DNA of 64,000 nucleotides from Methylophaga sp. (GTDB taxonomy: Bacteria > Pseudomonadota > Gammaproteobacteria > Nitrosococcales > Methylophagaceae): the NCBI GenBank assembly GCA_002706095.1, contig PAJP01000005.1, forward strand, positions 373,445 through 437,444. The letters are read 5' to 3'. The position numbers were made by a program, and so were the translations under genes. The notes under the pieces are model-generated. The model did not search any database. It saw only the letters and a program-made list of their open reading frames with translations, and had not been told where the DNA came from. Shown in pieces: positions 36,073 through 48,271 of this stretch. The stretch's first letter is position 1. Every line of letters begins with the position of its first letter.

Positions 36073-38439
36073 TTAAACGTGCTTTTCAGCTAAAGCCTGC
36101 CAAGTACTAACAACAGTATCCGGATTCAGAGAGATACTGCTAATGCCACGCTCTAATAACCACTCTGCAAGATCTTCATGATCTGAAGGTCCTTGACCAC
36201 AAATACCGACATATTTATCCGCTTTCTTACACGCGGTAATGGCCATATCAAGCATCTTCAATACAGCAGGATTACGTTCATCAAATGAACCCGCCACTAA
36301 TGCTGAGTCACGATCCAAGCCCAGTGTTAACTGAGTCATATCATTTGAACCGATGGAGAAACCATCGAAGAACTCAAGGAATTCATCTGCCATCACAGCA
36401 TTTGAAGGTAACTCACACATCATGATTAGACGCAGACCATTTTTGCCACGCTCCAGTCCGTTTTCTTTTAGTAAGTTAACGACTGACTCAGCTTCATCTA
36501 ATGTACGAACAAATGGAATCATCAATTCAACATTAGTTAAGCCCATTTCATCACGAACGCGCTTCATTGCTTCAATTTCAAGTTTAAAGCATTCAGCAAA
36601 ATCTTCTGATGAATAACGTGACGCACCGCGGAAACCGATCATTGGATTTTCTTCTTCAGGCTCAAATAATGTGCCGCCAATTAGATTGGCGTATTCATTT
36701 GATTTGAAGTCTGACATACGTACGATGACAGTTTCAGGATAGAATGCAGCAGCAATGGTTGAGACACCCTCTGCAATACGGCTGATGTAAAATTCTACTG
36801 GGTCGCCATAAGCAGTTGTACGTTCTTTAATCGCTTGTTTAACTTCACCTTCCATCTCATCTGCATTCATCAATGCTTTTGGATGAATACCGATCATATT
36901 GTTGATGATGAATTCCAAACGAGCCAGACCGACACCTTTGTTTGGTAATTGTGCAAAGCTGAATGCACGGTCAGGGTTACCAACGTTCATCATAATCTTG
37001 ACTGGCAACTCAGGCATATTATCGAGTTCTTCTACGCGATGTTCGAATTCGAGCAAGCCAGCATAGATATTACCTTCATCACCCTCAGCACAAGAGACAG
37101 TGACTTCTGTGCCTTCTTTAATGGTTTCAGTCGCATCGCCACAGCCTACAACAGCAGGAATACCTAATTCGCGAGCGATGATAGCCGCGTGGCATGTGCG
37201 ACCACCACGGTTAGTGATAATCGCAGAAGCACGTTTCATGATAGGTTCCCAATCTGGATCTGTCATGTCTGTTAACAGAACGTCACCTTCTTGGAATTTA
37301 TTCATTTGATCGAGACTGTTTAGTAAACGCACTTTGCCTTGACCAATTTTGCTGCCAATAGCGCGGCCAACAGAAAGTAATTCACCTTCTTGTTTCAGAA
37401 CGAATGTTTCACGAACGTTTTTCTTGGTACGACTTTGCACTGTTTCAGGACGTGCCTGAACAATGTAAATTCGGCCATCATTACCATCTTTAGCCCATTC
37501 CACATCCATAGGACGCTTATAATGTTTCTCAATGGTGACAACCATTTTCGCTAAAGACTCAACTTCTTTGTCAGTTAAGCAGAAATGTAAGCGTTCTTCT
37601 GCATCAACATCCACCGTTTTCACCGGAGATGAAGCATCCCCAGAGTAAATCATTTTAATAGCTTTATGACCGACTGTACGGCGTAAAACTGATGGACGAC
37701 CGGCTTCTAGAGTATTTTTATGAACATAGAACTCGTCAGGGTTGACAGCACCTTGCACCACCATTTCGCCCAGGCCATAACTACCAGTAACGAAGACAAC
37801 ATCACGGAAGCCACTTTCTGTATCAAGAGAAAACGCAACACCGGCACTTGCAATATCAGAACGCACCATTTTTTGGATGCCAGCAGATAAAGCGACTTCA
37901 CTATGATCAAAGCCTTGGTGGTCACGATACGCAATAGCACGATCATTAAATAATGATGCAAACACTTCACGAATCGCTTTTTTGATGTTTGCTAAGCCAG
38001 AAACGTTAAGAAATGTTTCTTGTTGCCCCGCGAAAGAAGCATCAGGTAAATCTTCTGCCGTTGCTGATGAACGCACAGCAAAGCTTGCTTCAGGACCGTA
38101 TTCTTTTTCCAGCGCGGCATAAGCTTCGTCTATCGCTTTTTCCATCGCTTCTGGATAAGGAATAGTCATAATCCAATCACGGATTTCCTGACCTGTTTTT
38201 TGCAAAGCAGTGACGTCATCGACATCCAGCTCACGCAAGCGTTCATTGATTTTACTCTGGAGTCCATCGTGCAGAAGAAACTCCCGGTAAGCATCCGCTG
38301 TTGTGGCAAAGCCACCTGGGACATCGACTCCTAGAGGGGCGAGATTTTGCAGCATTTCACCTAATGAGGCGTTTTTACCACCTACTCTGCCGACATCCTC
38401 CATGCATAGCTTATCCAGAGAGATAACATATTCCGACAT
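36073..38439 (-). CDS. ppsA: Phosphoenolpyruvate synthase
   Basis: PpsA converts pyruvate, ATP and water to PEP, AMP and phosphate, the gluconeogenic entry step. The 788-residue protein has the N-terminal ATP-grasp domain ([11 protein letters not shown] near 20-30, [19 protein letters not shown]). The central phosphohistidine domain has the catalytic His in [21 protein letters not shown]. The C-terminal PEP-binding TIM barrel has the catalytic Cys in [10 protein letters not shown]. It lies 8 bp after ppsR, so enzyme and regulator are made together. In a methylotroph it would help route C3 products into biosynthesis. Confidence 0.96.
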   Translation of the reverse strand: MSEYVISLDKLCMEDVGRVGGKNASLGEMLQNLAPLGVDVPGGFATTADAYREFLLHDGLQSKINERLRELDVDDVTALQKTGQEIRDWIMTIPYPEAMEKAIDEAYAALEKEYGPEASFAVRSSATAEDLPDASFAGQQETFLNVSGLANIKKAIREVFASLFNDRAIAYRDHQGFDHSEVALSAGIQKMVRSDIASAGVAFSLDTESGFRDVVFVTGSYGLGEMVVQGAVNPDEFYVHKNTLEAGRPSVLRRTVGHKAIKMIYSGDASSPVKTVDVDAEERLHFCLTDKEVESLAKMVVTIEKHYKRPMDVEWAKDGNDGRIYIVQARPETVQSRTKKNVRETFVLKQEGELLSVGRAIGSKIGQGKVRLLNSLDQMNKFQEGDVLLTDMTDPDWEPIMKRASAIITNRGGRTCHAAIIARELGIPAVVGCGDATETIKEGTEVTVSCAEGDEGNIYAGLLEFEHRVEELDNMPELPVKIMMNVGNPDRAFSFAQLPNKGVGLARLEFIINNMIGIHPKALMNADEMEGEVKQAIKERTTAYGDPVEFYISRIAEGVSTIAAAFYPETVIVRMSDFKSNEYANLIGGTLFEPEEENPMIGFRGASRYSSEDFAECFKLEIEAMKRVRDEMGLTNVELMIPFVRTLDEAESVVNLLKENGLERGKNGLRLIMMCELPSNAVMADEFLEFFDGFSIGSNDMTQLTLGLDRDSALVAGSFDERNPAVLKMLDMAITACKKADKYVGICGQGPSDHEDLAEWLLERGISSISLNPDTVVSTWQALAEKHV

Positions 38440-38447
38440 AGTTATAA

Positions 38448-39338
38448 CTACCTTGCTTTTATAGATTTATTAAACATTAAAACCGACTCTCTTACTCGCT
38501 CCCGGCCCAAGCCCAGTGCGCGTACTACACGGCTTGAGATTTCTTCGATTGAAGTATCGGTTGTTTCGAAAACGGCAATTCCCGCTTTATCGAACATAGA
38601 TTGTGCTTGTGTCAATTCTGCCTGACAAATTTCCAGAGAGGCGTATTCACTCCCGGGCCTGCGTTGGCGTCTGATACGACTTAATGGCACGGGCTTAATT
38701 GTTAGCCCAACCAGTTTATCAATATTATCCAATAAACACTGAGGTAATTCATCTGAAGACAAGTCTTCTGGCGTCAAAGGATAGTTCGCCACTTTGAGTG
38801 AAAAGTTCATTGCCAGATAAAGACTTGTAGGGGTCTTACCACAACGTGACACACCAGCAAGAATCACATCGGCATCATTATAATGATCGGGTCTGACACC
38901 ATCATCATGCGTCAGAGCGAAGTCAATGGCGTCTAATCTGCGCTGGTATGTGGTATCACTAAATGCAATTCGCGAGACACCTTGTTTGTGAGATGACTCA
39001 ACACCAAAGAAACTTTCCAATGAGCCAATATAACTGTGAAACAAACTAATAACACAAGCGTTGGCGCTCTCGATAATGTATTGCTCATCATCATGCACTA
39101 AAGTGCTAAAAACAACGGGTTTGAGATTAGACTCTAAGCTGGTTTCGTTTATTTTCTCTCTGGCCTGTAATGCTTTTTCTGGGGTGTCTACAAAGGCCAG
39201 TGTGATGGTTTCGAACTCGAGATCTGGAAATTGAGCCAACAAGCACTTTCCATAAGATTCGGCAGTAAGTCCGGTGCGGTCTGATACAAAGAACACTTTC
39301 CGTATTTGTTCAGAATATTGTAGTTCTGTTTCTGTCAT
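38448..39338 (-). CDS. ppsR: PEP synthase regulatory kinase/pyrophosphorylase
   Basis: PpsR (DUF299) inactivates PEP synthase by ADP-dependent phosphorylation of a Thr beside the catalytic His and reactivates it by phosphorolysis. The 296-residue protein has the N-terminal [20 protein letters not shown] and the P-loop-like [15 protein letters not shown] near 163-177. The TPTSxYLA block is diagnostic of the family. About 20 residues more than the E. coli protein lie mostly at the ends. It is directly upstream of ppsA on the same strand, whereas E. coli has the two genes divergent. Confidence 0.93.
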   Translation of the reverse strand: MTETELQYSEQIRKVFFVSDRTGLTAESYGKCLLAQFPDLEFETITLAFVDTPEKALQAREKINETSLESNLKPVVFSTLVHDDEQYIIESANACVISLFHSYIGSLESFFGVESSHKQGVSRIAFSDTTYQRRLDAIDFALTHDDGVRPDHYNDADVILAGVSRCGKTPTSLYLAMNFSLKVANYPLTPEDLSSDELPQCLLDNIDKLVGLTIKPVPLSRIRRQRRPGSEYASLEICQAELTQAQSMFDKAGIAVFETTDTSIEEISSRVVRALGLGRERVRESVLMFNKSIKAR

Positions 39339-39614
39339 GTGTTAATCATGTGCCGAAATACAGGAATTGATCAACAAAAATTTTGCGTTAAGACAAAACA
39401 CTGTTTACTCAATTCAGACCATACCGTATTTACTCGTCATATCAAAAAGACCTGTGGGATCATTTTCAAAACGAAAATACGGCAACCAAAACCGTGAATA
39501 ATCGCATCTTTTTAAACTAAAAACCAGACTTAATCGATATATTATACTTCTGACAATCAGACACTTTATGATAACTGGCCCGATAGAAAGAGCCTATCTA
39601 GGATAGATATATAA

Positions 39615-40625
39615 ATGAGTACCTTGATTCATCCCAATGATGCGCTTGTGAATGAAGAGCCACCACTTCCACTGATACCGGTATGTGAACACTTTGCAGG
39701 GAACCGTCACACACTACTCAAAGCCTTTGCGATTCAAGCTGAGTATGGCCCTGTTTTCGACATAACTTGTGATTGCGAAGATGGTGCAGCAACCGGGACA
39801 GAAATTTCCCACGCCAATATGATTGTTGAGCTTCTCAATAGCGAATATAACATCCATAAAATGGCAGGTGTGCGTATCCATGGGTTCAATGAGCCTGTCT
39901 GGAAACAGGAAGTCGATATTTTATTATCTGGGGCAAGAGATCTCATTCGTTACATAACCCTTCCCAAGGCGCAGGATGCGACTCAAGTTGAGATGATGCT
40001 TGAATACATCCAGCTAGCCTCACAGAAATATAGCCTCCAGCCATCGCTGCCAATACATGTCTTAATTGAAACGCATGGCGCTTTAGGTGAAGTAAATAAG
40101 ATTGCCATGATGGAGCCTGTTGAAGTGCTCGATTTTGGCATTATGGACTATATCAGTGCTCATCAGGGAGTGATAACGGATGAAGCGATGCGGAGCCCAC
40201 TTCAATTTGAACATGCGTTAATCGCTCGAGCAAAAACAGACATTGTCAGAGCTGCGATAAGTTCTGGTTGTGTTGCTTCACACAACGTCAGCTTAGCCAT
40301 TAAAGATTATCAACAAACCTATGACGATGCCCATCGAGCGCGTACTCAGTTCGGCTTTCTGAGGATGTGGAGTGTGCATCCTGTTCAAATTAAAGCCATT
40401 ATAGATGCGATGTCTCCCAACCCAGACCAGCTCCAACTAGCCAGTGAGGTTTTACTATCAGCACAACAATATAACTGGGCACCTATTCAGCTGAACGGAA
40501 AACTGTATGACAAAGCTTCGTATCGTTATTACTGGCAACAAATTCAACAGGCCTATTTAGCTGGTCTTCCTCTCGGAAAACCTGTGCAACAACAGTTTTT
40601 TAGTCAGAATAATTGCACACCATAA
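39615..40625 (+). CDS. HpcH/HpaI-type CoA-ester lyase (CitE-like)
   Basis: A 336-residue TIM-barrel protein of the citrate lyase beta/malyl-CoA lyase superfamily. The metal and substrate residues sit in DITCDCEDGAATG near 50-62, RIHGFNEPVWKQEV, ITLPKAQD and LIETHGALG near 155-163, with metal-binding acidic residues DFGIMDYISAHQG. WSVHPVQIKAI near the C-terminus is the family's IHPxQ-type motif. It belongs to a group larger than CitE. The substrate could be malyl-CoA or a related hydroxyacyl-CoA, not decidable here. It is divergent from ppsR and ends before a bidirectional terminator. Confidence 0.8.
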   Translation: MSTLIHPNDALVNEEPPLPLIPVCEHFAGNRHTLLKAFAIQAEYGPVFDITCDCEDGAATGTEISHANMIVELLNSEYNIHKMAGVRIHGFNEPVWKQEVDILLSGARDLIRYITLPKAQDATQVEMMLEYIQLASQKYSLQPSLPIHVLIETHGALGEVNKIAMMEPVEVLDFGIMDYISAHQGVITDEAMRSPLQFEHALIARAKTDIVRAAISSGCVASHNVSLAIKDYQQTYDDAHRARTQFGFLRMWSVHPVQIKAIIDAMSPNPDQLQLASEVLLSAQQYNWAPIQLNGKLYDKASYRYYWQQIQQAYLAGLPLGKPVQQQFFSQNNCTP

Positions 40626-40732
40626 GGACTACATTACATAGGTAGATATGAAATTAACCATACATTATTCCTGTCATGCTATTAACAAGTTAAATACCCA
40701 CAATACCGACTAGCCAAAAATCATTCAGTTAA

Positions 40733-40775
40733 ATAAAAAAAAGCCCGCACAAGAACTTTGTACGGGCTTTTTTAT
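40733..40775. terminator. Bidirectional terminator between lyase and merR genes
   Basis: AAGCCCG and CGGGCTT with extra pairing inside (40741-40769) are flanked by A-runs and T-runs. The stem lies between convergent transcripts, ending both the lyase gene on the plus strand and the thrS-to-merR operon on the minus strand. Confidence 0.88.
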
Positions 40776-40796
40776 TTGAAAAGAATGAACGAGAAA

Positions 40797-41162
40797 TTAG
40801 TTTAAAAACGTTCTTAAATCTTCAAGTTCTTTCAGCAACTCTTTTACGAGCTGTTTTTGATCAGTTTGATTATCAGCAGAAGCACTCGCTTTTGCATCGG
40901 TTCCCAGTTGCTGTCTGGCACCACCGATGGTGAAGCCTTGCTCATATAACAAGCCACGAATCTCACGAATCAACACAACATCATGACGCTGGTAATAACG
41001 ACGATTACCTCGACGTTTAACCGGTTTAAGTTGTGAAAATTCTTGTTCCCAGTACCGAAGAACGTGAGGTTTTACACCACACAACTCACTGACTTCACCA
41101 ATCGTAAAATAGCGTTTCGCCGGTATTACAGGGAGTTCGTTGTTGTTACTTGCTTCCAGCAT
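40797..41162 (-). CDS. MerR-family transcriptional regulator (ihfA-linked)
   Basis: A 121-residue MerR-type protein. The helix-turn-helix [24 protein letters not shown] (about 19-42) and the wing [17 protein letters not shown] are clear. A short helical tail follows; there is no effector or metal-binding cysteine domain. It overlaps ihfA by 17 bp. A MerR gene at the end of pheT-ihfA is conserved in many gammaproteobacteria, but its target is not known. Confidence 0.88.
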   Translation of the reverse strand: MLEASNNNELPVIPAKRYFTIGEVSELCGVKPHVLRYWEQEFSQLKPVKRRGNRRYYQRHDVVLIREIRGLLYEQGFTIGGARQQLGTDAKASASADNQTDQKQLVKELLKELEDLRTFLN

Positions 41163-41442
41163 AATTGTCCACCCTTGCCTTCAGTTTTTGTCCGGGTCTG
41201 AACGTGACCACGCGACGGGCTGTTATTGGGATTTCTTCACCAGTTTTTGGGTTACGACCTGGTCTTTCACTTTTATCTCTTAATTCAAAATTACCGAACC
41301 CAGATAACTTTACTTGTTCACCTTTTTCTAATGCCGTACGAATTTCTTCAAAAAACATTTCAACTAATTCTTTTGCTTCACGTTTGTTGAAACCTAACTC
41401 ATCGTACAACTGTTCTGTCATATCGGCCTTAGTCAGTGCCAT
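41146..41442 (-). CDS. ihfA: Integration host factor subunit alpha
   Basis: IHF-alpha pairs with IHF-beta (not in the window) to bend DNA sharply at specific sites. The 98-residue protein has [20 protein letters not shown] and the beta-arm segment with [14 protein letters not shown], including the DNA-intercalating Pro in NPKTG. It is downstream of pheT by 39 bp, the conserved location. Confidence 0.96.
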   Translation of the reverse strand: MALTKADMTEQLYDELGFNKREAKELVEMFFEEIRTALEKGEQVKLSGFGNFELRDKSERPGRNPKTGEEIPITARRVVTFRPGQKLKARVDNYAGSK

Positions 41443-41481
41443 GTCTACCTCAAATTAATTCTTATTGTTTATTAAGCGATG

Positions 41482-43857
41482 TTAAGATCTTATCGTTGCA
41501 TTAAGCTTTTGCGACAGGGTTTCTGTCACAGTTTTAAGCAATGAGTCGACTTCATCGTCTGTTAATGTTCGCTCTTTGTGCTGGAGTATAAAGGCCACTG
41601 CCAAGCTTTTCTTGCCAAGCTCGACGCCTTCTCCACTATACACGTCAAATAATTGAAATGACTTAAGAATATCAGAATCGATCTTACTCAAGCAATCTTC
41701 AATTTGACCAGCATTGACAGCATCATCTACCAAAAGAGCCAAATCACGACGCAATGCTGGGAATTTTGACAGTGTCTCAAACTCAGGAACGACAGAATCA
41801 ACGAGCTCGTTCAGGCTTAACTCGAAGACGTAGACCTTTCCATCAATATCCAGTGATTTGTTTAATTTTGGATGGATGGCGCCTAGCCAACCAATAGCTT
41901 CATCGTTCTTATAGACACGTGCAGATTGGCCTGGATGTAATGCTGGATGAGATTCTTTCTCGAATCTTACTTGACCACCACCCAGAGCAAGCAATGCTTC
42001 CACATCAGCTTTGATGTCGAAGAAGTCCACTTCACGTGGTTTCTGCGACCACTGTTCGGCATAATTACTGCCGTATATTAAACCACCAATTTGACGCGGT
42101 TGTGCAATATCATTCAAAGTACCTTTGAAGACACGTCCTACCTCAAATAGACGAATCCGATCATGCTGTCGATTAGCATTATAAACCATTGCCTGTACCA
42201 GGCCGGGCCAGAGTGATGTTCTCATCACAGAAAGATCAGACGAAATGGGGTTGGCCAATTTTATCGGTGCTGAGTCGTCTTGTGCGAGCAACTGCTGGAT
42301 TTTAGGCTCAACGAAACTATAGGTCACAGCTTCATGATAACCACGGTCAACCATGAGGTTTTGCAACCGCTCAACCGGTGTCAATGTCTCCGTAATATTG
42401 GTTGTTAAAACGGTTCCCTGCGGACGAGTATTAGGCAATTTATCGTAGCCATACAAGCGGCCTAACTCTTCGATTAAATCCACTTCGATTGAGAGATCAA
42501 AACGAAAAGAAGGGACTGATACCTGCCAGCCATCTTCAACAACATCAACAGCCAAACCTAATCTTGTTAATTGTTCAGCAACTGTTTTACCGTCCAGTTC
42601 AAGTCCAAGCACTCGTTTGATTCTGTCAGTACGAAGATGAATTGTTGCTGTTTTCGGTAAATCTTTCTCGCTACATTCTTCAATAACAGGGCCAGCTTCA
42701 CCACCCACAATTTCAAGCAGTAAAGATGTTGCACGATTCATAGTCTTGCTAGCTAATTCTGGATCCACCCCTCGTTCAAAGCGATGTGATGAATCTGTAT
42801 GCAAACCATAGCTTCGCGCTTTACCAGCAATAGCTTCTGGTGCAAAAAATGCTGACTCTAGGAACAAAGAGGTTGTGAGCGAACTTACTGAAGAGTCTTG
42901 TCCACCCATAACACCAGCTAAGGCTAGTGGCTTTTCTGCATCACAAATCAATAAGGTATCTGCTTGCGTATCGATTGTTTGGCCGTCTAACAGGGTCAGC
43001 TTTTCACCTTGTTGTGATAAACGCACATTAATTGATTGTTCAATCTTACCCAAATCAAAGGCATGCATAGGCTGCCCTAATTCGAGCATGACATAGTTGG
43101 TCACATCAACCACAGGTCCCAAACTTCTTAACCCACTGCGGCGGAGCTTCTCTTGCATCCACACAGGTGTTTCTGCTGCTGGATTAATATTTTCGATAAT
43201 GCGTCCCAGATATCGTGGGCAGGCAGCAGTTGCTTCAACATTGACATCCAAAATCTTGGAAGAGGTTGCGCTTACAGGCTCAGATGCCACAGCGTTGATA
43301 TCTTCTGAAGTCAGTACACCGACTTCACGTGCTACACCCGCGACACTTAAACAATCACTACGATTGGGTGTGAGATCAATATCGATTGCCTTATCATCTA
43401 AATCCAGATAAACACGAAAATCTTCACCAACAGGTGCATCATCAGCAAGCTCCATCAAACCGTCAGCAGATTCCGTCAGGCCTAATTCTTTTGATGAACA
43501 CAACATACCAAACGATGGAACACCACGCAGTTTGGCCTGTTTAATTTTAAAGTTACCAGGTAAAACAGCACCGATGACCGCAACAGGTATTTTCAATCCT
43601 TCGCGAACATTACTTGCACCACAAACAATATCCAGTAACGCTTCGCCACCCACATTAACTTTTGTGAGACGTAACTTATCGGCATCCGGATGCGGTGTGA
43701 CAGAGGTCACTTGCCCCACAACGACACCTGAAAACTCGCCTGCCACAGCTTCTACGGCATCAACTTCGAGACCAGCACCAGTGAGTTTCTCAACTAATGC
43801 ATCTGTATCAAGTGCAGGGTTTACCCACTCTCTTAACCATTTTTCACTAAACTTCAT
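41482..43857 (-). CDS. pheT: Phenylalanyl-tRNA synthetase beta subunit
   Basis: The large subunit of the (alpha-beta)2 synthetase that charges tRNA-Phe. The 791-residue length is normal. Domains in order: an N-terminal region with an OB-fold tRNA-binding domain (VVVGQVTSVTPHPDADKLRLT near 45-65), the B3/B4 editing domain (ISxVxNxT-like VVDVTNYVMLELGQPMHAFD), B5, the catalytic-like core and a C-terminal anticodon-binding ferredoxin-like domain (SKFPALRRDLALLVDD). It follows pheS by 16 bp. Confidence 0.97.
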   Translation of the reverse strand: MKFSEKWLREWVNPALDTDALVEKLTGAGLEVDAVEAVAGEFSGVVVGQVTSVTPHPDADKLRLTKVNVGGEALLDIVCGASNVREGLKIPVAVIGAVLPGNFKIKQAKLRGVPSFGMLCSSKELGLTESADGLMELADDAPVGEDFRVYLDLDDKAIDIDLTPNRSDCLSVAGVAREVGVLTSEDINAVASEPVSATSSKILDVNVEATAACPRYLGRIIENINPAAETPVWMQEKLRRSGLRSLGPVVDVTNYVMLELGQPMHAFDLGKIEQSINVRLSQQGEKLTLLDGQTIDTQADTLLICDAEKPLALAGVMGGQDSSVSSLTTSLFLESAFFAPEAIAGKARSYGLHTDSSHRFERGVDPELASKTMNRATSLLLEIVGGEAGPVIEECSEKDLPKTATIHLRTDRIKRVLGLELDGKTVAEQLTRLGLAVDVVEDGWQVSVPSFRFDLSIEVDLIEELGRLYGYDKLPNTRPQGTVLTTNITETLTPVERLQNLMVDRGYHEAVTYSFVEPKIQQLLAQDDSAPIKLANPISSDLSVMRTSLWPGLVQAMVYNANRQHDRIRLFEVGRVFKGTLNDIAQPRQIGGLIYGSNYAEQWSQKPREVDFFDIKADVEALLALGGGQVRFEKESHPALHPGQSARVYKNDEAIGWLGAIHPKLNKSLDIDGKVYVFELSLNELVDSVVPEFETLSKFPALRRDLALLVDDAVNAGQIEDCLSKIDSDILKSFQLFDVYSGEGVELGKKSLAVAFILQHKERTLTDDEVDSLLKTVTETLSQKLNATIRS

Positions 43858-43873
43858 TGTCTTATCTCGTCGC

Positions 43874-44977
<1,104 letters not shown>

Positions 44978-45018
44978 TTACATGCAAACACGTAGGTTTA
45001 ATCAATAAACCGACGATA

Positions 45019-45378
45019 TTAGTTTGCCAGTGCAGCTTTCGCTTTTTCTGCAAGTGCAGCAAATGCAGCTTCATCATGTACAGCGATATCGGCCAACACT
45101 TTACGATCGATTTCGATAGAAGCTTTTTTCAGACCATCGATCATTCTGCTGTAAGACAATCCACACTCACGTGCAGCAGCATTGATACGTGCAATCCATA
45201 AAGTACGGAAATTACGTTTTTTCTGACGACGGTCACGATAAGCATATTGACCTGCTTTGGTGACTGCTTGGACAGCTACGCGGTATACGTTCTTACGACG
45301 ACCGTAATACCCTTTTGCTTGGTCAAGAACTTTTTTATGGCGAGCACGTGCTGTGACGCCGCGTTTTACTCTAGGCAT
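45019..45378 (-). CDS. rplT: 50S ribosomal protein L20
   Basis: L20 is needed early in large-subunit assembly and, in E. coli, represses rpmI-rplT translation by binding its mRNA. The 119-residue basic protein starts [28 protein letters not shown], as is typical, and has the C-terminal globular RNA-binding half. It follows rpmI by 16 bp. Confidence 0.97.
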   Translation of the reverse strand: MPRVKRGVTARARHKKVLDQAKGYYGRRKNVYRVAVQAVTKAGQYAYRDRRQKKRNFRTLWIARINAAARECGLSYSRMIDGLKKASIEIDRKVLADIAVHDEAAFAALAEKAKAALAN

Positions 45379-45394
45379 TAGAAAACTCCCTCAA

Positions 45395-45592
45395 TTACAG
45401 GTTTGGCAACATTTTACGAACTGACATGTGATCTGCTTTACAGATTGTCAGAGTAGAACGTAATTGACGCTTACGCTTAGTGCTTTTTTTGGTCAGGATA
45501 TGACTAGTGAAAGCTTGTGAGCGCTTGAATTTTCCACTACCAGTGCGTTTAAAACGCTTAGCAGCACCACTATGGTTTTTTAATTTAGGCAT
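45395..45592 (-). CDS. rpmI: 50S ribosomal protein L35
   Basis: A 65-residue highly basic large-subunit protein with the family N-terminus [20 protein letters not shown] and the KRKRQLR stretch. It sits between infC (34 bp upstream) and rplT in the conserved operon order. Confidence 0.97.
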   Translation of the reverse strand: MPKLKNHSGAAKRFKRTGSGKFKRSQAFTSHILTKKSTKRKRQLRSTLTICKADHMSVRKMLPNL

Positions 45593-45626
45593 TGAATTAA
45601 CAACTCCGCATTGAAAGTTTATATAG

Positions 45627-46145
45627 TTATTTTTTACTGTTTGGAGCCAAAACCATAATCATTTGACGCCCTTCTTTCTTAGGTCGTTGTTCAACGCTAG
45701 ACAGTTCTTTAAGATCTTCTGCAACACGTTCAAGTAGTTTAAGACCCAAGTCCTGATGCGCCATTTCACGTCCACGAAATCGGAGGCTGACTTTAGTTTT
45801 GTTCCCGCTTTCTAGGAAACGTATCAGGTTGCGTAGTTTTACCTGATAATCCCCTTCTTCTGTTCCAGGTCGGAATTTAACTTCCTTCACCTGAATTTGT
45901 TTTTGTTTTTTCTTAGCTAGCGCTTTCTGCTTGCCTTCTTCAAACAAAAACTTGCCGTAATCCATGATACGGCATACTGGTGGACTCGCTTGTGGCGCGA
46001 TTTCCACCAAATCCAGATCAGCTTGTTCGGCTCGTTCTAACGCGTCTTTCAGCGTAACGATGCCCACTTGCTCACCATTAGAATCTGTTAATCGTACTTC
46101 TTTGGCTGTGATTTCTCCATTCAGCCTTTTTTGATCTGTAGCGAT
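45627..46145 (-). CDS. infC: Translation initiation factor IF-3 (ATC start codon)
   Basis: IF-3 prevents subunit association and checks start-codon choice. The frame with an ordinary start (GTG at 46067) would give only 146 residues and lose the first part of the N-domain. The homologous N-terminus, [21 protein letters not shown], is encoded in the same frame upstream. The frame is closed by the thrS stop codon (TAG) only 3 bp before an ATC (46143-46145). GAGGA lies eight bases before this ATC, so ATC is the likely start, giving 172 residues. Rare AUU/AUC/AUA starts allow IF-3 to autoregulate. The linker and C-domain ([13 protein letters not shown]) are normal. Confidence 0.92.
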   Translation of the reverse strand: MATDQKRLNGEITAKEVRLTDSNGEQVGIVTLKDALERAEQADLDLVEIAPQASPPVCRIMDYGKFLFEEGKQKALAKKKQKQIQVKEVKFRPGTEEGDYQVKLRNLIRFLESGNKTKVSLRFRGREMAHQDLGLKLLERVAEDLKELSSVEQRPKKEGRQMIMVLAPNSKK

Positions 46146-46148
46146 GTT

Positions 46149-48074
46149 CTAATCCTCTATAATTATTCGACCGCGACTCGCAACATCTTTCTGTAGCAAG
46201 CCAACAAAGTCCTCAAGTTGCATTGCACCTAGGTCTTCGCCTTTTCGAGTGCGTACTGCCACGGCATTATTTTCTGCTTCACGCTCACCCACCACAATCA
46301 AGTAGGGGACGCGACGTAAAGTGTGCTCGCGTATTTTAAAGCCAATCTTCTCGTTTCTCAAGTCCGAATCGACTCTAAATCCTTGTTTCTGCAAATTGTT
46401 GGTGATATTTCTGACATATTCAGATTGTTTATCACTGATTCCCATCACCACCACTTGCTTAGGTGCAAGCCATGTTGGGAAGGCGCCAGCATACTCTTCT
46501 ATTAAGATACCGATGAATCTTTCTAAAGAACCAAGTATTGCCCTGTGCAGCATAACTGGCACTTGTTTACTGCCATCATCTGCGACATATGTCGCATCCA
46601 GACGACCAGGCATTGAGAAGTCAACCTGAATAGTACCGCACTGCCACACACGGCCAAGACAATCTTTTAATGAGAATTCAATCTTTGGTCCGTAGAATGC
46701 GCCTTCACCTGGCTGTAGGTCCCAGTCTAATTCTGCGGCATTTAATGCCTGTTCTAGGGCATGTTCAGCCTTGTCCCATACCTCATCGCTCCCTACTCTA
46801 CTTTCAGGACGAGTCGATAATTTAACGATGATTTCATTGAACCCGAAGTCGGCATAAACCTCGTGTAATAAATCAATAAAAGTGGCGACCTCTGACTGAA
46901 TTTGATCTTCAGTACAGAAAATATGCGCATCATCTTGGGTAAATCCGCGTAAACGCATCAGGCCATGTAAAGTACCTGACGGTTCGTTACGATGACATGA
47001 ACCAAATTCGGCCATACGTAAAGGCAAGTCTCTGTAGCTTTTCAGACCTTGATTAAAAATCTGAATATGACAAGGACAGTTCATTGGTTTGACGGCATAG
47101 TCACGATTTTCTGAATGGGTACTGAAAATCATATCGCCAAATTTATCCCAGTGACCTGATTTTTCCCACAAAGTGCGATCGACAACCTGAGGTGTGCGCA
47201 CTTCCTGATAACCATTATTGCGTAACACGTCACGAATATAGTTTTCGACAACACGATAAATCTGCCAACCATTATCGTGCCAGAAGATCATGCCTGTGGC
47301 TTCTTCCTGCAAATGGAATAGATCAAGATTTTTAGCGATTTTACGATGATCGCGCTTTTCAGCTTCTTCCAGACGATGCAAATAAGCCTTCAGGGCTTTT
47401 TTATCTTGCCAGGCAGTACCATATACCCGTTGTAACATTTCGTTATCAGAGTTACCACGCCAGTATGCACCCGCCAATTTCATCAATTTGAAGGCTTTTA
47501 ACTTACCTGTACTTGGTACGTGAGGACCACGGCATAAATCGACAAAATCACCTTGGCGATAGATAGATAAAGTCTCGCCTTGCGGAATATCTTCCAGGAT
47601 TTCAGCTTTATAGATTTCACCCATGTCACGGAATAACTCGATACCCGCATCACGAGAGATTTCTTCACGAACCACTGGAAGATCTTGCTTCACGATCTCT
47701 TCCATACGCTTCTGGATCTTAGCTAAATCATCCGGAGTAAACGCTTCTTTATATGAGAAATCATAATAGAAGCCATCTTCAATCACCGGACCGATGGTGA
47801 CTTGTGCTTCAGGATAGAGCTGTTTTACAGCCTGAGCCATTAGATGTGATGTAGAGTGACGGATGACATCCAGACCATCTTCATCACGCTCAGTGATGAT
47901 GGCTACCTCAGCATCCTGTTCAATGACGAATGACGTATCAACCAGCTTTCCATCAACTTTACCGGCTAATGCAGCACGGGCTAAGCCAGTACCAATATCA
48001 GCGGCAACATCATGGATAGAAACGGGATGATCGAATTGGCGTTGAGAGCCGTCGGGAAGTGTTACTGAAATCAT
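46149..48074 (-). CDS. thrS: Threonyl-tRNA synthetase
   Basis: ThrRS charges tRNA-Thr and edits mischarged serine. From the ATG at 48074 the protein is 641 residues. Domains in order: N-terminal TGS ([19 protein letters not shown]), editing domain ([20 protein letters not shown]), class II core with the zinc-binding Cys in [10 protein letters not shown], motif 2 [17 protein letters not shown], and a C-terminal anticodon domain ([13 protein letters not shown]). The open frame runs nine codons upstream, but this ATG has AGGA before it and fits the family. It leads the infC-rpmI-rplT-pheST-ihfA-merR series. Confidence 0.96.
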   Translation of the reverse strand: MISVTLPDGSQRQFDHPVSIHDVAADIGTGLARAALAGKVDGKLVDTSFVIEQDAEVAIITERDEDGLDVIRHSTSHLMAQAVKQLYPEAQVTIGPVIEDGFYYDFSYKEAFTPDDLAKIQKRMEEIVKQDLPVVREEISRDAGIELFRDMGEIYKAEILEDIPQGETLSIYRQGDFVDLCRGPHVPSTGKLKAFKLMKLAGAYWRGNSDNEMLQRVYGTAWQDKKALKAYLHRLEEAEKRDHRKIAKNLDLFHLQEEATGMIFWHDNGWQIYRVVENYIRDVLRNNGYQEVRTPQVVDRTLWEKSGHWDKFGDMIFSTHSENRDYAVKPMNCPCHIQIFNQGLKSYRDLPLRMAEFGSCHRNEPSGTLHGLMRLRGFTQDDAHIFCTEDQIQSEVATFIDLLHEVYADFGFNEIIVKLSTRPESRVGSDEVWDKAEHALEQALNAAELDWDLQPGEGAFYGPKIEFSLKDCLGRVWQCGTIQVDFSMPGRLDATYVADDGSKQVPVMLHRAILGSLERFIGILIEEYAGAFPTWLAPKQVVVMGISDKQSEYVRNITNNLQKQGFRVDSDLRNEKIGFKIREHTLRRVPYLIVVGEREAENNAVAVRTRKGEDLGAMQLEDFVGLLQKDVASRGRIIIED

Positions 48075-48116
48075 ATGAAGTCCTGGTTGTGGCCGATACA
48101 AAGGGCCTTAAAAACC

Positions 48117-48136
48117 AAAAAAGCGCCTAAGCGCTT
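48117..48136 (-). terminator. Terminator between tRNA-Val and thrS
   Basis: AAAAGCGC and GCGCTTTT form an 8-bp stem with a four-base loop (48119-48138 region). On the minus strand T-rich sequence follows. It lies just after the tRNA-Val CCA end and before thrS. Confidence 0.7.
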
Positions 48137-48145
48137 TTGAATATC

Positions 48146-48222
48146 TGGTAGGCACGAGTGGATTCGAACCACCGACCCCCACCATGTCAAGGTGGTGCTC
48201 TAACCAACTGAGCTACGTGCCT
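48146..48222 (-). tRNA. tRNA-Val (anticodon GAC)
   Basis: The 77-nt gene on the minus strand has acceptor AGGCACG paired with CGTGCCT, an encoded CCA, and D arm AGCTCAGTTGGTTAGAGC. The anticodon stem CCACC/GGTGG around TTGACAT gives anticodon GAC. Confidence 0.96.
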
Positions 48223-48271
48223 GCCGTGAAGCTGCGAAATTATACGCAGCTACTGACAGATTGCAAGCCCT

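Noticed and set aside
43097..43411. 104-codon and neighbouring frames antisense to pheT
   Set aside because: Complement of a well-supported synthetase gene; composition reflects the sense codons.
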